From Cinnamomum chago (taxonomy: Eukaryota > Streptophyta > Magnoliopsida > Laurales > Lauraceae): a stretch of 64,000 nt of DNA. The translations under genes and the position numbers were made by a program. How positions within the stretch are numbered: the stretch's first letter is position 1; the number at the start of each line of letters is the position of its first letter. Where the stretch lies: assembly GCA_038049695.1 (NCBI GenBank), contig CP142453.1, positions 129,529,001-129,593,000 on the forward strand. The letters are read 5' to 3'. The notes below the pieces were generated by a model that saw only the letters and a program-made list of their open reading frames with translations, did not search any database and was not told the origin of the DNA. Positions 46,747-61,900 of the stretch are shown here, one piece after another.

Positions 46747-49700
46747 GCATCAAAAGCCTTCAACATCCAAGTGAGGGCAAACACAAAACATTCCAATCAT
46801 TGCATGGAATGAAGGGGCCAAGGTGGATGCAAAATTGGATTTCCAAATTCCGATCTAAAATATTCTCCATGATCCGGGGTCCATATTCGATCAAATGAAT
46901 CCGTCAATCACTCCGAATTTAATTCAAAAGATCAAAAGAACGGACAACAAAGATGGCCGCGCTGTGACGGATTGGACCCACTCGTTCACGACCCCAATCA
47001 AGCGAAAAACATGCCATAATACTACGTCACAAACCCAATAATGTGGTAGTTGCTCCAAGGATAGCTCGTGGGAGTCCACTGCCACCCTAAAGATAGGCCA
47101 GATATTGCCTACAAGATACACGGAGGTAGCCGCAGTTGCAAAGTTTCCTTCTGTAATAAGAGACGCGGAGAAATGCATAATTCTGAAAAAACAAGCAAGG
47201 GACTGTACGTGAAAAAAGTGCTGACCCCGAGTGAAGAATAATCAATGAACTTGCTTTTTTTCTTTTGTATTTCTAAATTGCGCATTCTCATTGTAAATGG
47301 GACTCCCTTAATTAAATTTCTCCACTTAGTATCAGGCGATTATGATTGCTTGAATAACATGGAATACATTAAGGGTTATGTTACGATCTGTCACAACGGA
47401 AAGGCATGCGAGGTCTATTCCACGATCATGTCGATCGTCTTTATGCGGCAACAGATTTCATCCTCGATGTTAAGGCAACAAAGAAACATTTCGGTAAAAA
47501 TATGGAATGAAATCTGTCGCTATGGAGATAGAAGATAGACCTAACCGACGATCGCCGAGATCGTCCTTTTGCATCAAAAGATTTCAACATCCATGAGAGG
47601 GCAAAAACAAAACATTTCGATCATAACATGGAATGAAGGGGCCAAGGTGGATGCAAAATTGGAATTCCAAATTCCGATCTAAAATATTCACAATGATCCG
47701 AGGTCCGAGTTGGATTAATTGAGTCCATCCATCACTCCGAATTTGACAAAAAAGATACAAAGATCGAACGACTAAGACGGCCGCGATGCGACGGACTGGA
47801 CCCACTCGTTCAAGACCCCAACCAAGTGAAAAACATGCCAAAAAACTACTTCACTAACCGAAAAATGTGGTGCTGCTCCATGTACAACTAGCGGGAGTCC
47901 ACTTCCACCCTAAACATATGCCAGATATTGCCAACACAAGACAAGGGAGGTAGCCACAGTCGCACGGTTTCCTTGTGTACTCAGAGACGCAGAGAAACGG
48001 GTAATTCTGAAGAAAGAAGCAAGGGACAGAACATGAACAATATGTGGACCCCAAGTGAAGAATAGTCAATGAACTTGCTTCTTTTCATCTATATTTTTAA
48101 ATGCTCACTATCATCGTAAATGTGACTCACTTAATTAGATTTCTCTACTAAGTATCAGGAGATCATGATTACCTGAATATCGTGGAACATGTTAAGGGTT
48201 ATGTTACGAACTGTCACAATGGAAAGGCATGAGGTCTATTCCAAGATGTTGTCGATCATCTTTATGTGGCAACGGATTTCATCCTCGACATTAGGGCAAC
48301 AAAGAAACATTTCGGTAAAAATATGGGACAAAATCTGTCGCTATGGAGATAAAAGATCGTCTGGATCGTCCTTTTGCATCAAAAGATTTCAACATCCATG
48401 TCAGGGCAAAAACAAAACATTCCGATCATAGCACGGAATGAAAGTGCCAAGGTGGATGCAAAATTGGATTTCCAAATTCCGATCTAAAATATTCTCCATG
48501 ATCCGGGGTCCATATTCGATCAAATGAATCCGTCAATCACTCCGAATTTAATTCAAAATATCAAAATATCGGAAGACTAAGATGGCCGAGCTGTGACGGA
48601 TTGGACCCACTCATTCACGACCCCAACCAAGCGAAAAACATGCCATAATACTACTTCACCAAACCAATAATGTGGGAGCTGCTCCAAGTACAGCTCGTAG
48701 GAGTCCACTGCCACAATAAAGATAGGCAAGATATTGCTTATAAGATATAGGGAGGTAGCCACAGTTGCATAGTCTCCTTCCGTACTCGGAGGCGCAGAGA
48801 AATGGGTAATTCTAAAGAAACAACCAAGGGACCGTACGTGAACAAAGTGGGGACCCCAAGTAAAGAATAATCAACGAACATGCTTCTTTTCTTCTGTATT
48901 TCTAAATTGCGCATTCTCATCGTAAATGGGACTCCCTTAATTAGATTTATCTGCTCAGTATCAGGCGATTATGATTACATGAATATCGTGGAATACGTTA
49001 AGAATTATGTTACGATCTGTCACAACGGAAAGGCATTTGAGGTCTATTCCATGATCCTATCGATCGTCTTTATGCTTTAACAGATTTCATCCTCAACGTT
49101 ACGGCAACAAAGAAACATTTAGGTAAAAATATGGAATGAAATTTGTCGCTATGGAGATACAAGATAAACCAAACCGGCAATCGTCTGGAACGTCCTTTTG
49201 CATCAAAAGATTTCAACATCCATGTGAGAGTAAAGACAAAACATTCTAATCATAGCATGGAATGAAGGGGCCAAGGTGGATGCAAAATTGGAATTCCAAA
49301 TTCCGATCTAAAATATTCAGAACAATCCGGGGTCCATGTTGGATCAATGGAGTCCATCCATCACTCTGAATTTGACTCAAAAGATCCAGAGATCGAACGA
49401 CTAAGTTGGTCGTGATGTCACAGATAGGACACACTCGTTCCAGACCCAAACCAAGCGAAAAACTTGCAACAATAATTTTACACAAAGCCAACAATGTGGC
49501 TGCTGCTCCGACTACAGCCGCACCCTAAACATATGCTAGAAATTGCCTGCAAGAGACATGGGAGGTAGCCATAGCTGACGGTTTCCTTGTGTACTCGGAG
49601 ACGTAGGGAAATGGGCAATTCGAAAGACAGAAGCAAGGGACCGAACGTGAACAATGTGTGGACCCCAAGTGAAGAATAATGAATGAACTTGCTTCCTTTC

Positions 49701-52700
49701 TTCTATACTTTTAAATGCTCACTATCATCGTAAATGTGACTCCCTTAATTAGATTTCTCTACTCAGTATCAGGCGCTCATGATAACCTGAATATCGTAGA
49801 ACACGTTAAGGGTTATGTCACGATCTGTCACAGCAGAAAGGCATTAGGTCTATTCCACATTGCTATCGATCGTCTTTATGCGGCAACAGATTTCATCCTC
49901 GACGTTAGGGCAACAAGGAAACATTTCGGTAAAAATATGGAACGAAATATGTCGCTATGGAGATAAAAGATAGATATAGCCGGCGATCGTCTGGGTCTTC
50001 CTTTCACATCAAAAGATTTCAACATCCATGTGAGGGCAAAAACAAAACATTCCAAACATTGCACGGAATGAAGGGGCCAAGGTGGATGCAAAATTGGATT
50101 TCCAAATTCTGATCTAAAATATTCTCCATGATCCGGGGTCCATATTCGATCAATTGAATCCGTCAATCACTTCGAATTTAATTCAAAAGATCAAAAGACC
50201 GGACGACTAAGATGGCCGCGCTGTGACGGATTGGACCCACTCGTTCACGACCCCAACCAAGCGAAAAACATGCCATAATACTACGTCACAAAACAAATAA
50301 TGTGGTAGTTGCTACAAGGACAACTCGTGGGAGTCCACTGCCACCGTAAAGATAGGCCAGATATTGCTTGTAAGATATAGGGAGGTAGCCACAGTTGCAT
50401 AGTCTCCTTCCGTACTCGGAGGCACAGAGAAATGGGTAACTCTGAAGAAACAACCAAGGGACCGTACGTGAACAAAGTGGGGACCCCGAGTAAAGAATAA
50501 TCAACGAACATGCTTCTTTTCTTCTGTATTTCTAAATTGTGCATTCTCATCGTAAATGGGACTCCCTCAATTAGATTTATCTGCTCAGTATCAGGCAACT
50601 ATCATGACATGAATATCGTGGAATACGTTAAGAGTTATGTTACGATCTGTCACAACGGAAAGGCATTTGAGGTCTATTCCATGATCCTATCCATCGTCTT
50701 TATGCCTTAATAGATTTCATCCTCGACGTTACGGCAACAAAGAAACATTTAGGTAAAAATATGGAATGAAATCTGTCGCTATGGAGATACAAGATAAACC
50801 TAACCGGCAATCGTCTGGAACGTCCTTTTGCATCAAAAGATTTCAACATCCATGTGAGAGTAAAAACAAAACATTCCTCCGATCATAACATGGAATGAAG
50901 GGGCCAAGGTGGATGCAAAATTGGAATTCCAAATTCCGATCTAAAATATTCACAATGATCCGGGGTCCGTGTTGGATTAATTGAGTCCATCCATCACTCC
51001 GAATTTGACAAAAAAGATACAAGGATCGACCGACTAAGACGGCCGCGATGCGACGGATTGGACCCACTCGTTCAAGACCCCAACCAAGTTAAAAACATGC
51101 CAAAATACTACTTCACTGACCGAAAAATGTGGCTGCTGCTCTAAGCACATCTGGTGGGAGTCCACTTCAACCCTAAACATATGCCAGATATTGCCTACAT
51201 GAGACAAGGGAGGTAGCCATAGTCTCACGGTTTCCTTGTGTACTCAGAGACGCAGAGAAACGGGTAATTCTAAACAAAGAAGCAAGGGACCGAACGTGAA
51301 CAATGTGTGGACCCCAAGTGAAGAATAATCAACGAACTTGCTTCTTCTCATCTGAATTTTTAAATGCTCACTATCATCGTAAATGTGACTCACTTAATTA
51401 GATTTCTCTACTCAGTATCAGGAGATCATGATTACCTGAATATCGTGGAACATGTTAAGGATTATGTTACGATCTGTCACAATGGAAAGGCATGAGGTCT
51501 ATTCCAAGAAGTTGTCGATCATCTTTATGTGGCAATAGATTTCATCCTCGATATTAGGGCAACAAAGAAACATTTCGGTAAAAATATGGGACAAAATCAG
51601 TCGCTATAGAGATAAAAGATCGTCTGGATCGTCCTTTTGCATCAAAAGATTTCAACATCCATGTGAGGGCAAAAACAAAACAATCCGATCATAGCATGGA
51701 ATGAAGGGGCCAAGGTGGATGCAAAATTGGATTTCCAAATTCCGATCTAAAATATTCTCCACGATTCAAGGTCCATATTCGATCAAATGAATCCATTAAT
51801 CACATCGAATTTAATTCAAAAGATCAAAAGATCGGACGACTAAGATGGCCGCGCTGTGACGGAATGGACCCACTCGTTCACGACCCCAATCAAGCAAAAA
51901 ACATGCCATAATACTACGTCACAAAACCAATAATGTGGTAGTTGCACCAAGGATAGCTCGTGGGAGTCCACTGCCACCCTAAAGATAGGCCAGATATTGC
52001 CTACAAGATACACGGAGGTAGCCACATTTCCATGGCTTCCTTCCAAAATAAGAGACGCGGAGAAATGCGTAATTCTGAAAAAACAAGCAACGTGAACAAA
52101 GTGCTGACCCCGAGCGAAGAATAATCAATGAACTTGCTTCTTTTCTTCTGTATTTCTAAATTGCGCATTCTCATCGTAAATGGGACTCCCTTAATTAAAT
52201 TTCTCTACTTACTATCTGGCGATTATGATTACTTGAATAACATGGAATACATTAAGGGTTATGTTACGATCTGTCACAACGAAAAGGCATGCGAGGTCTA
52301 TTCCACGATCATGTCGATCGTCTTTATGCGGCAACAGATTTCATCCTCGATGTTAAGGCAACAAAGAAACATTTCGGTAAAAATATGGAATGAAATCTGT
52401 CGCTATGGAGATAGAAGATAGACCTAACCGGCGATCGTCTGGATCGTCCTTTTGCATCAAAAGATTTCAACATCCATGAGAGGGCAAAAACAAAACATTT
52501 CGATCATAACATGGAATGAAGGGGCCAAGGTGGATGCAAAATTGGAATTCCAAATTCCGATCTAAAATATTCACAATGATCCGAGGTCCGAGTTGGATTA
52601 ATTGAGTCCATCCATCACTCCGAATTTGACAAAAAAGATACAAGGATCGACCGACTAAGACGGCCGCGATGCGACGGATTGGACCCACTCGTTCAGGACC

Positions 52701-54772
52701 CCAACCAAGTTAAAAACATGCCAAAATACTACTTCACTGACCGAAAAATGTGGCTGCTGCTCCAAGCACAGTTGGTGGGAGTCCACTTCCACCCTAAACA
52801 TATTCCAGATATTGCCTACATGAGACAAGGGAGGTAGCCACAGTCTCACGGTTACCTTGTGTACTCGGAGACGTAGGGAAATGGGTAATTCCCAAGAAAG
52901 AAGCAAGGGACCGAACGTGAACAATTTGTGGACCCCAAGTGAAGAATAATCAATGAACTTGCTTCCTTTCATCAATATTTTTAAATGCTCACTATCATCG
53001 TAAATGTGACTCACTTAATTAGATTTCTCTACTCAATATCAGGAGATCATGATTACCTGAATATCGTGGAACATGTTAAGGGTTATGTTACGATCTGTCA
53101 CAATGGAAAGGCATGAGGTCTATTCCAAGATGCTGTCGATCATCTTTATGTGGCAACAGATTTCATCCTCGATATTAGGGCAACAAAGAAACATTTCGGT
53201 AAAAATATGGGACAAAATCTATCGCTATAAAGATAAAAGATCGTCTGGATCGTCCTTTTGCATCAAAAGATTTCAACATCCATGTGAGTGCAAAAACAAA
53301 ACATTCCGATCATAGCATGAAATGAAGGGGCCAAGGTGGATGCAAAATTGGATTTCCAAATTCCGATCTAAAATATTCTCCATGATTCAGGGTCCATATT
53401 CGATCAATTGAATCCGTTAATCACTCGAAATTTAATTCAAAATATCAAAAGATCGAATGACTAAGATGGCCGCGCTGTGACGGATTGGACCCACTCGTTC
53501 ACGACCCCAACCAAGCGAAAAACATGCCATAATACTACTTCACAAAACCAATAATGTGGGAGCTGCTCCAAGTGCAACACGTGAGAGTCCACTGCCACCG
53601 TAAAGATAGGCCAGACATTGCCTACAAGATATAGGGAGGTAGCCACAGTTGCATAGTCTCCTTCCGTACTCGAAGACGCAGAGAAATGGGTAATTCTAAA
53701 GAAACAACCAAGGGACCGTACGTGAACAACGTGGGGACCCCGAGTAAAGAATAATCAACGAACATGCTTCTTTTTTACTGTATTTCTAAATTGCGCATTC
53801 TCATCGTAAATGGGACTCCCATAATTAGATTTACCTACTCAGTATCAGGCGATTATGATTACATGAATATCGTGGAATACGTTAAGAGTTATGTTACGAT
53901 CTATCACAACGGAAAGGCATTTGAGGTCTATTCCATGATCCTATCGATCGTCTTTATGCTTTAAAAGATTTCATCCTCGACGTTACGGCAACAAAGAAAC
54001 ATTTAGGTTAAAATATGGAATGAAATCTGTCGCTATGGAGATACAAGATAAACCTAACCAGCAATCATCTGGAACGTCCTTTTGCATAAAAAGATTTCAA
54101 CATCCACGTGAGAGTAAAAATAAAAGCATTCCGATCATAGCATGGAATGAAGGGGCCAAGGTGGATGCAAAATTGGAATTCCAAATTCCGATCTAAAATA
54201 TTCACAACGATCCGGGGTCCGTGTTGGATCAATGGAGTCCATCCATCACTCCGAATTTGACTCAAAAGATCCAGAGATCGAACAACTAAGTTGGTCGCGA
54301 TGTCACAGATTGGACACACTCGTTCCAGACCCAAACCAAGCGAAAAACTTGCAACAATACTTTTTCACAAAACCAAAAATGTGGCTGCTGCTTCGACTAC
54401 AGCAACACCCAAAACATATGCTAGAAATTGCCTGCAAGAGACATGGGAGGTAGCCATAGTTGACGGTTTCCTTGTGTACTCGGAGACGTAGGGAAATGGG
54501 TAATTCCAAAGAAAGAAGCAAGGGACCGAACGTGAACAATTTGTGGACCCCAAGTGAAGAATAATCAATGAACTTGCTTCCTTTCTTCAATATTTTTAAA
54601 TGCTCACTATCATCGTAAATGTGACTCCCTTAATTATATTTCTCTACTCAATATCAGGCGCTCATGATTACTTGAATATCGTAGAACACGTTAAGGGTTA
54701 TGTCACAATCTGTCACAGCGGAAAGGCATGAGGTCTTTTCCACATTGCTATCGATCGTCTTTATGCGGCAAC

Positions 54773-55959
54773 CATGGTTTAAAAAATCGGCCGAGACCGG
54801 GCCGATATCTCACTGAGATATCGGTCTCGGAATGTTTTCACCATTATCTCGGGCCATCTCGGCCGAGATGACCATTATCTTGGTATTTTCAATATCTCGG
54901 CCGATATATCGGCCGAGATGACCATTATATCGGCCGAGATGTATAAAAAGCATAAAAACCCTAATTTTTATGATTCTTCTCCCATCTTCATCTTCTTCTC
55001 CTCTCTTCTCAAGGCCCTTACTAGCAATAGCAGCATCCACCATCTCTCTTTCATATTTTCAAATCTCACTTCTATTTTTTGAAGAAAATATTATCTAAGG
55101 TAAGAGAAAATCAACTTAAAGCATATTATGTGTTTTTTTTTTTTATAGATGAAGCATAGAGGTTTGTCACTTACTCACTTGTGTAATTGTGTTGTTTTCT
55201 TCATTTAGAAGTTAGATCTAAATACTTTCATGCTAGATCTACTCATACACATGATTTTGAAATTTTTTTTCAAAATTTTTTATTTTCGGATTTTTTAATA
55301 TTTGAATTATAATATATCATTTTTTGGGGATTTCATCATAAATATGTTGTTTTAATGATTCATGATCATTGTATGGTGTGTAAATGATAGATCTACATAC
55401 TTTTATGTTAGATCTATATATTTAGGATTTTGAAAATGATTTTATTAATTTTTGTTTTCCAAAAAATTTGATGCTCAAGTGCTTTATGATTTATCTATCT
55501 CAGTCACTAACTCACTATCTCATTCACTAATCTTTAGGGTCTTGAATTTCACAACTTTATTTGATGATTAAGTTAGTATTAAATGATGATTGATATGTTA
55601 TCTTTATCTTCTTATATTTGACACTAATAAATTGATCATGAGCAAAGCATCAATAATGTTTGCATTATATGAAATACTGGAAAAAAGATAGTGAACTGCG
55701 AGTCTGCGACACAGACAGGACTCATAACTTAAGCTGACCGAGATTTTGATTTATTGTTGTTATTAATGGAAACAAATATAGTTTTCCAGCATTTCCTAAT
55801 ATTTTGGATTTTTTGGATATTTTTGCAAATTTTTTTGGATTAAAAAAAAATTTCACACCGCGATGACCGCGACGGACCGATATCCACGACCGATACCGAT
55901 ATCATATCGGTTTTTCGGCCCAGCCAATACCACGACCGAGACCGAGAATTTAAACCATG
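54773..55959. mobile_element. non-autonomous hAT element inserted in a satellite monomer
   Basis: Ends are perfect inverted copies CATGGTTTAAA...TTTAAACCATG. A perfect 8-bp duplication GCGGCAAC lies at 54765-54772 and 55960-55967, and the empty site (GCGGCAACAGATTTCATCC) is visible in the neighbouring monomers. Subterminal repeats of ATCGGCCGAGATGACCATTAT at the left and ACCGATATC/CGACCGA words at the right resemble transposase-binding arrays. The 1187-bp body is AT-rich in the middle and holds no transposase frame. Only one monomer carries it, so it inserted after that monomer was last copied. Confidence 0.93.
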
Positions 55960-58900
55960 GCGGCAACAGATTTCATCCACGACGTTAGGGCAACAAGGAA
56001 ACATTTCGGTAAAATATGAAACAAAATGTCGCTATGGAGATAAAAGATAGATATAGCCGGCGATCGTCTGGGTCTTCCTTTCGCATCAAAAGATTTCAAC
56101 ATCCATGTGAGGGCAAAAAAAAACACATTCCAATCATTGCACGAAATGAAGGGGCCAAGGTGGATGCAAAATTGGATTTCCAAATTTCGATCTAAAATAT
56201 TCTCCATGATCCGGGGTCCATATTCGATCAAATGAATCCGTCAATCACTCCGAATTTAATTCAAAAGATAGGACGACTAAGATGGCCGCGCTGTGACGGA
56301 TTGGACCCACTCGTTCACGACCCCAATCAAGCGAAAAACATGCCATAATACTACGTTACAAAACCAATAATGTGGTAATTGCTCCAAGGATAGCTCGTGG
56401 GAGTCCACTGCCACCCTAAAGATAGGCCAGATATTGCCTACAAGATACACGGAGGTAGCCGCAGTTGCATAGTTTCCTTCCGTAATAAGAGACGCGAAGA
56501 AATGCGTAATTCTGAAAAAACAAGGAAGGGACCGTAAGTGAACAAAGTGCTGACCCCGAGTGAAGAATAATCAATGAACTTGCTTCTTTTCTTCTATATT
56601 TCTAAATTGCGCATTCTCATCGTAAATGGGACTCCCTTAATTAAATTTCACCCCTCACTACCATGCGATTATGATTACATGAATAACGTGCAATACTTTA
56701 ATGGTTATGTTACGATCTGTCACAACGGAAAGGCATGCGAGGTCTATTCCACGATCATGTCGATCGTTTTTATGCGGCAACAGATTTCATCCTCGATGTT
56801 AAGGCAACAAAGAAACATTTCGGTAAAAATATGGAATGAAATCTGTCGCTATGGAGATAGAAGATAGACCTAACCGGCGATCGTCTGGATCATCCTTTTG
56901 CATCAAAGATTTCAACATCCATGAGAGGGCAAAAACAAAACATTTCGATCACAACATGGAATGAAGGGGCCAAGGTGGATGCAAAATTGGAATTCCAAAT
57001 ACCGATCTAAAATATTCACAATGATCCGAGGTCCGTGTTAGATTAATTGAGTCCATCGATCACTCCGAATTTCACTAAAAAGAGACAAAGATCGAACGAC
57101 TAAGACGGCCGCGATGCGACGGATTGGACCCACTCATTCAAGACCCCAACCAAGTGAAAAACATGCCAAAATACTATATCACTGACCGAAAAATGAGGCT
57201 GTTGCTCCAAGTACAGCTGGTGGGAGTCCACTTCCACCCTAAACATATGCCATATATTGCCTACATGAGACAAGGGAGGTAGCCACAGTCGCACGGTTTC
57301 CTTGTGTACTCAGAGACGCAGAGAAATGGGTAATTCTGAAGAAAGAAGCAAGGCACCGAACGCGAACAATGTGTGGACCCCAAGTGAAGAATAGTCAATG
57401 AACTAGCCTCTTTTCATCTGTATTTTTAAATGCTCACTATCATCGTAAATGTGACTCACTTAATTAGATTTCTCTACTCATTATCAGGAGATCATGATTA
57501 CCTGAATATCGTGGAACAGGTTAAGGGTTATGTTACGATCTGTCACAATGGAAAGGCATGAGGTCTATTCCAAGATGCTGTCGATCATCTTTATGTGGCA
57601 ACCGATTTCATCCTCGACATTAGGGCAACAAAGAAACATTTCGGTAAAAATATGGGACAAAATCTGTCGCTATGGAGATAAAAGATCGTCTGGATCGTCC
57701 TTTTGCATCAAAAGATTTCAACATCCATGTCAGGGCAAAAACAAAACATTCCGATCATAGCACGGAATGAAAGTGCCAAGGTGGATGCAAAATTGGATTT
57801 CCAAATTCCGATCTAAAATATTCTCCATGATCCGGGGTCCATATTCGATCAAATGAATCCGTCAATCACTCCGAATTTAATTCAAAAGATCAAAAGATCG
57901 GACGACTAAGATGGCCGCGCTGTGACGGATTGGACCCACTCGTTCACGACCCCAATCAAGCGAAAAACATGCCATAATACTACGTTACAAAACCAATAAT
58001 GTGGTAATTGCTCCAAGGATAGCTCGTGGGAGTCCACTGCCACCCTAAAGATAGGCCAGATATTGCCTACAAGATACACGGAGGTAGCTGCAATTGCATA
58101 GTTTCCTTCCGTAATAAGAGACGCGGAGAAATGCGTAGTTCTGAAAAAACAAGCAAGGGACCGTAAGTGAACAAAGTGCAGACCCTGAGTGAAGAATAAT
58201 CAATGAACTTGCTTCTTTTCTTCTGTATTTCTAAAATGCGCATTCTCATCGTAAATGGGACTCCCTTAATTAAATTTCTCCACTTACTATCAGGCGATTA
58301 TGATTATTTGAATAACGTGCAATACATTAAGGGTTATGTTACGATCTGTCACAACGGAAAGGCATGCGAGGTCTATTCCACGATCATGTCGATCGTCTTT
58401 ATGAGGCAACAGATTTCATCCTCGATGTTAAGGCAACAAAGAAACATTTCGGTAAAAATATGGAATGAAATCTGTCGCTATGGAGATAGAAGATAGACCT
58501 AACCGGCGATCGTCTGGATCATCCTTTTGCATCAAAAGATTTCAACATCCATGAGAGGGCAAAAACAAAACATTTCGATCATAACATGGAATGAAGGGGC
58601 CAAGGTGGATGCAAAATTGGAATTCCAAATTCCGATCTAAAATATTCACAATGATCCGGGGTCCGTGTTGGATTAATTGAGTCCATCCATCACTCCGAAT
58701 TTGACAAAAAAGATACAAAGATCGAACGACTAAGACGGCCGCGATGCGACGGATTGGACCCACTCATTCAAGACCCCAACCAAGTTAAAAACATGCCAAA
58801 ATACTACTTCACTGACCGAAAAATGTGGTTGCTGCTCCAAGTACAGCTGGTGGGAGTCCACTTCCACCCTAAACATATGCCAGATATTGCCTACATGACA

Positions 58901-61900
58901 CAAGGGAGGTAGCCACAGTCTCACCGTTTCCTTGTGTACTCATAGACGCAGAGAAATGGGTAATTCTAAACAAAGAAGCAAGGGACCGAACGTGAACAAT
59001 GTGTGGACCCCAAGTGAAGAATAATCAACGAACTTACTTCTTCTCATCTGTATTTTTAAATGCTCACTATCATCGTAAATGTGACTCACTTAATTAGATT
59101 TCTCTACTCAGTATCAGGAGATCATGATTACCTGAATATCGTGGAACATGTTAAGGGTTCTGTCACGAACTGTCACAATGGAAAGGCATGAGGTCTATTC
59201 CAAGATGCTGTCGATCATCTTTATGTGGCAACAGATTTCATCCTCGATATTAGGGCAACAAAGAAACATTTCGGTAAAAATATGGGACAAAATCTGTCGC
59301 TATAGACATAAAAGATCGTCTGGATCGTCCTTTTGCATCAAAAGATTTCAACATCCATGTGAGGGCAAAAACAAAACATTCCGATCATAGCATGGAATGA
59401 AAGGGCCAAGGTGGATGCAAAATTGGATTTCCAAATTCCGATCTAAAATATTCTCCACGATTCAGGGTCCATATTCGATCAAATGAATCTGTCAATCACA
59501 TCGAATTTAATTCAAAATATCAAAAGATCGGGCGACTAAGATGGCCTCGCTGTGACGGAATGGACCCACTCGTTCACGACCCCAATCAAGCGAAAAACAT
59601 GGCATAATACTACGTCAGAAAACCAATAATGTGGTAGTTGCTCCAAGGATAGCTCGTGGGAGTCCACTGCCACCCAAAAGATAGGCCAGATATTGCCTAC
59701 AAGATAAACGAAAGTAGCCGCATTTCCACAGCTTCCTTCTGTAATAAGAGACGCGGAGAAATGCATAATTCTGAAAAAACAAGCAAGGGACCATGCGTGA
59801 ACAAAGTGCTGACCCCGAGTGAAGAATAATCAATGAACTTTCTTCTTTTCTTCTGTATTTCTAAATTGCGCATTCTCATCGTAAATGGGACTCCCTTAAT
59901 TAAATTTCTCTACTTACTATCTGGCGATTATGATTACTTGAATAACGTGGAATACATTAAGGGTTACGTTACGATCTGTCACAACGAAAAGGCATGCGAG
60001 GTCTATTCCACGATCATGTCGATTGTCTTTATGCGGCAACAGATTTCATCCTCGATGTTAAGGCAACAAAGAAACATTTCGGTAAAAATATGGAATGAAA
60101 TCTGTCGCTATGGAGATAGAAGATAGACTTAACCGGCGATCGTGTGGATCGTCCTTTTGCATCAAAAGATTTCAACATCCATGAGAGGCCAAAAACAAAA
60201 CATTTCGATCATAACATGGAATGAAAGGGCCAAGGTGGATGCAAAATTGGAATTCCAAATACCGATCTAAAATATTCACAATGATCCGGGGTCCGTGTTG
60301 CATTAATTGAGTCCATCCATCACTCCGAATTTGACAAAAAAGATACAACGATCGAAAGACTAAGACGGCCGCGATGCGACGGATTGGACCCACTCGTTCA
60401 AGACCCCAACCAAGTGAAAAACATGCCAAAATACTACTTCACTAACCGAAAAATGTGGCTGCTGCTCCAAGTACAGCTGGTGGGAGTCCACTTCCACCCT
60501 AAACATATGCCAGATATTGCCTACATGAGACAAGGGAGGTAGCCACAGTCGCACGATTTCCTTGTGTACTCAGAGACGCAGAGAAACGGGTAATTCTGAA
60601 GAAAGAAGCAAGGGACCAAAATGAACAATGTGTGGACCCCAAGTGAAGAATAATCAATGAACTTGCTTCTTTTCATCTGTATTTTTAAATGCTCACTATC
60701 ATCGTAAACGTGACTCAATTAGATTTCTTTACTCAATATCAGGCGATCATGATTACCTGAATATTGTGGAACATGTTAAGGGTTATGTTACGATCTGTCA
60801 CAATGGAAAGGCATGAGGTCTATTCCAAGATGCTATCGATCATCTTTATGTGGCAACAGATTTCATCCTCGTTGTTAGGGCAACAAAGAAACATTTCGGT
60901 AAAAATATGAAATGAAATCTGTCGCTAGGGAGATAGAAGATAGACCTAACCGGCGATCGTCTGGTTCTTCCTTTTGCATCAAAAGATTTCAACATCCATG
61001 AGAGGGCAAAAACAAAACATTTCGATCATACCATGGAATGAAGGGGCCAAGGTCGATACAAAATTGGATTTCCAAATTCCGATCTAAAATATTCACAATG
61101 ATCCGGGGTCCGTGTTGGATTAATTGAGTCCATCCATCACTCCGAATTTGACTAAAAAGATACAAAGATCGAATGACCAAGTTTGCCGCGATGTGACGGA
61201 TTGGACCCACTCGTTCCAAACCCAAACCAAGCGAAAAACTTGCAACAATACTATTTCGCAAAACCAACAATGTGGCTGCTGCTACGAGTACAGCTAGTGG
61301 GAGTCCACTTCCGCCCTAAACAGATGCCAGATATTATCAACATGAGACATGGGAGTTAGCCACAGTCGCACAGTATCTTTGTGTACTCAGAGACGCAGAG
61401 AAGTGGGTAATTCTGAATAAAGAAGCAAGGGACCGAATGTGACCAATGTGCGGACCCCATGTGAAGAATAATCAATGAACTTGTTTCTTCTTTTCTTCTG
61501 TGTTTTTAAATCCTTAGTTTCATCGTAAATGTGACTCCCTTAATTAGAATTCTCTACTCAATGTCAGGCGATCATGATTACCTAAATATCGTGGAACACA
61601 CAATAAGGGTTATGTCACGATCTGTCACACCGGAAAGACGTGAGGTCCATTCCACGTTGCTGTCGATCGTCTTTATTCAGCAACAAATTTCATCCTTGAC
61701 GTTAGGGCAACAAGGAAACAATTCGGAAAAAATATGGGACCAAATCTGTCGCAATGGAGAAAGAAGATAGATATAACCAACAATCGTCTGGGTCTTCCTT
61801 TCGCATCAAAAGATTTCAACATCCATGTGAGAGCAAAAACAAAACATTCCGATCATAGCATTGAATGAAGGGGCCAAGGTGGATGCAAAATTGGATTTCC

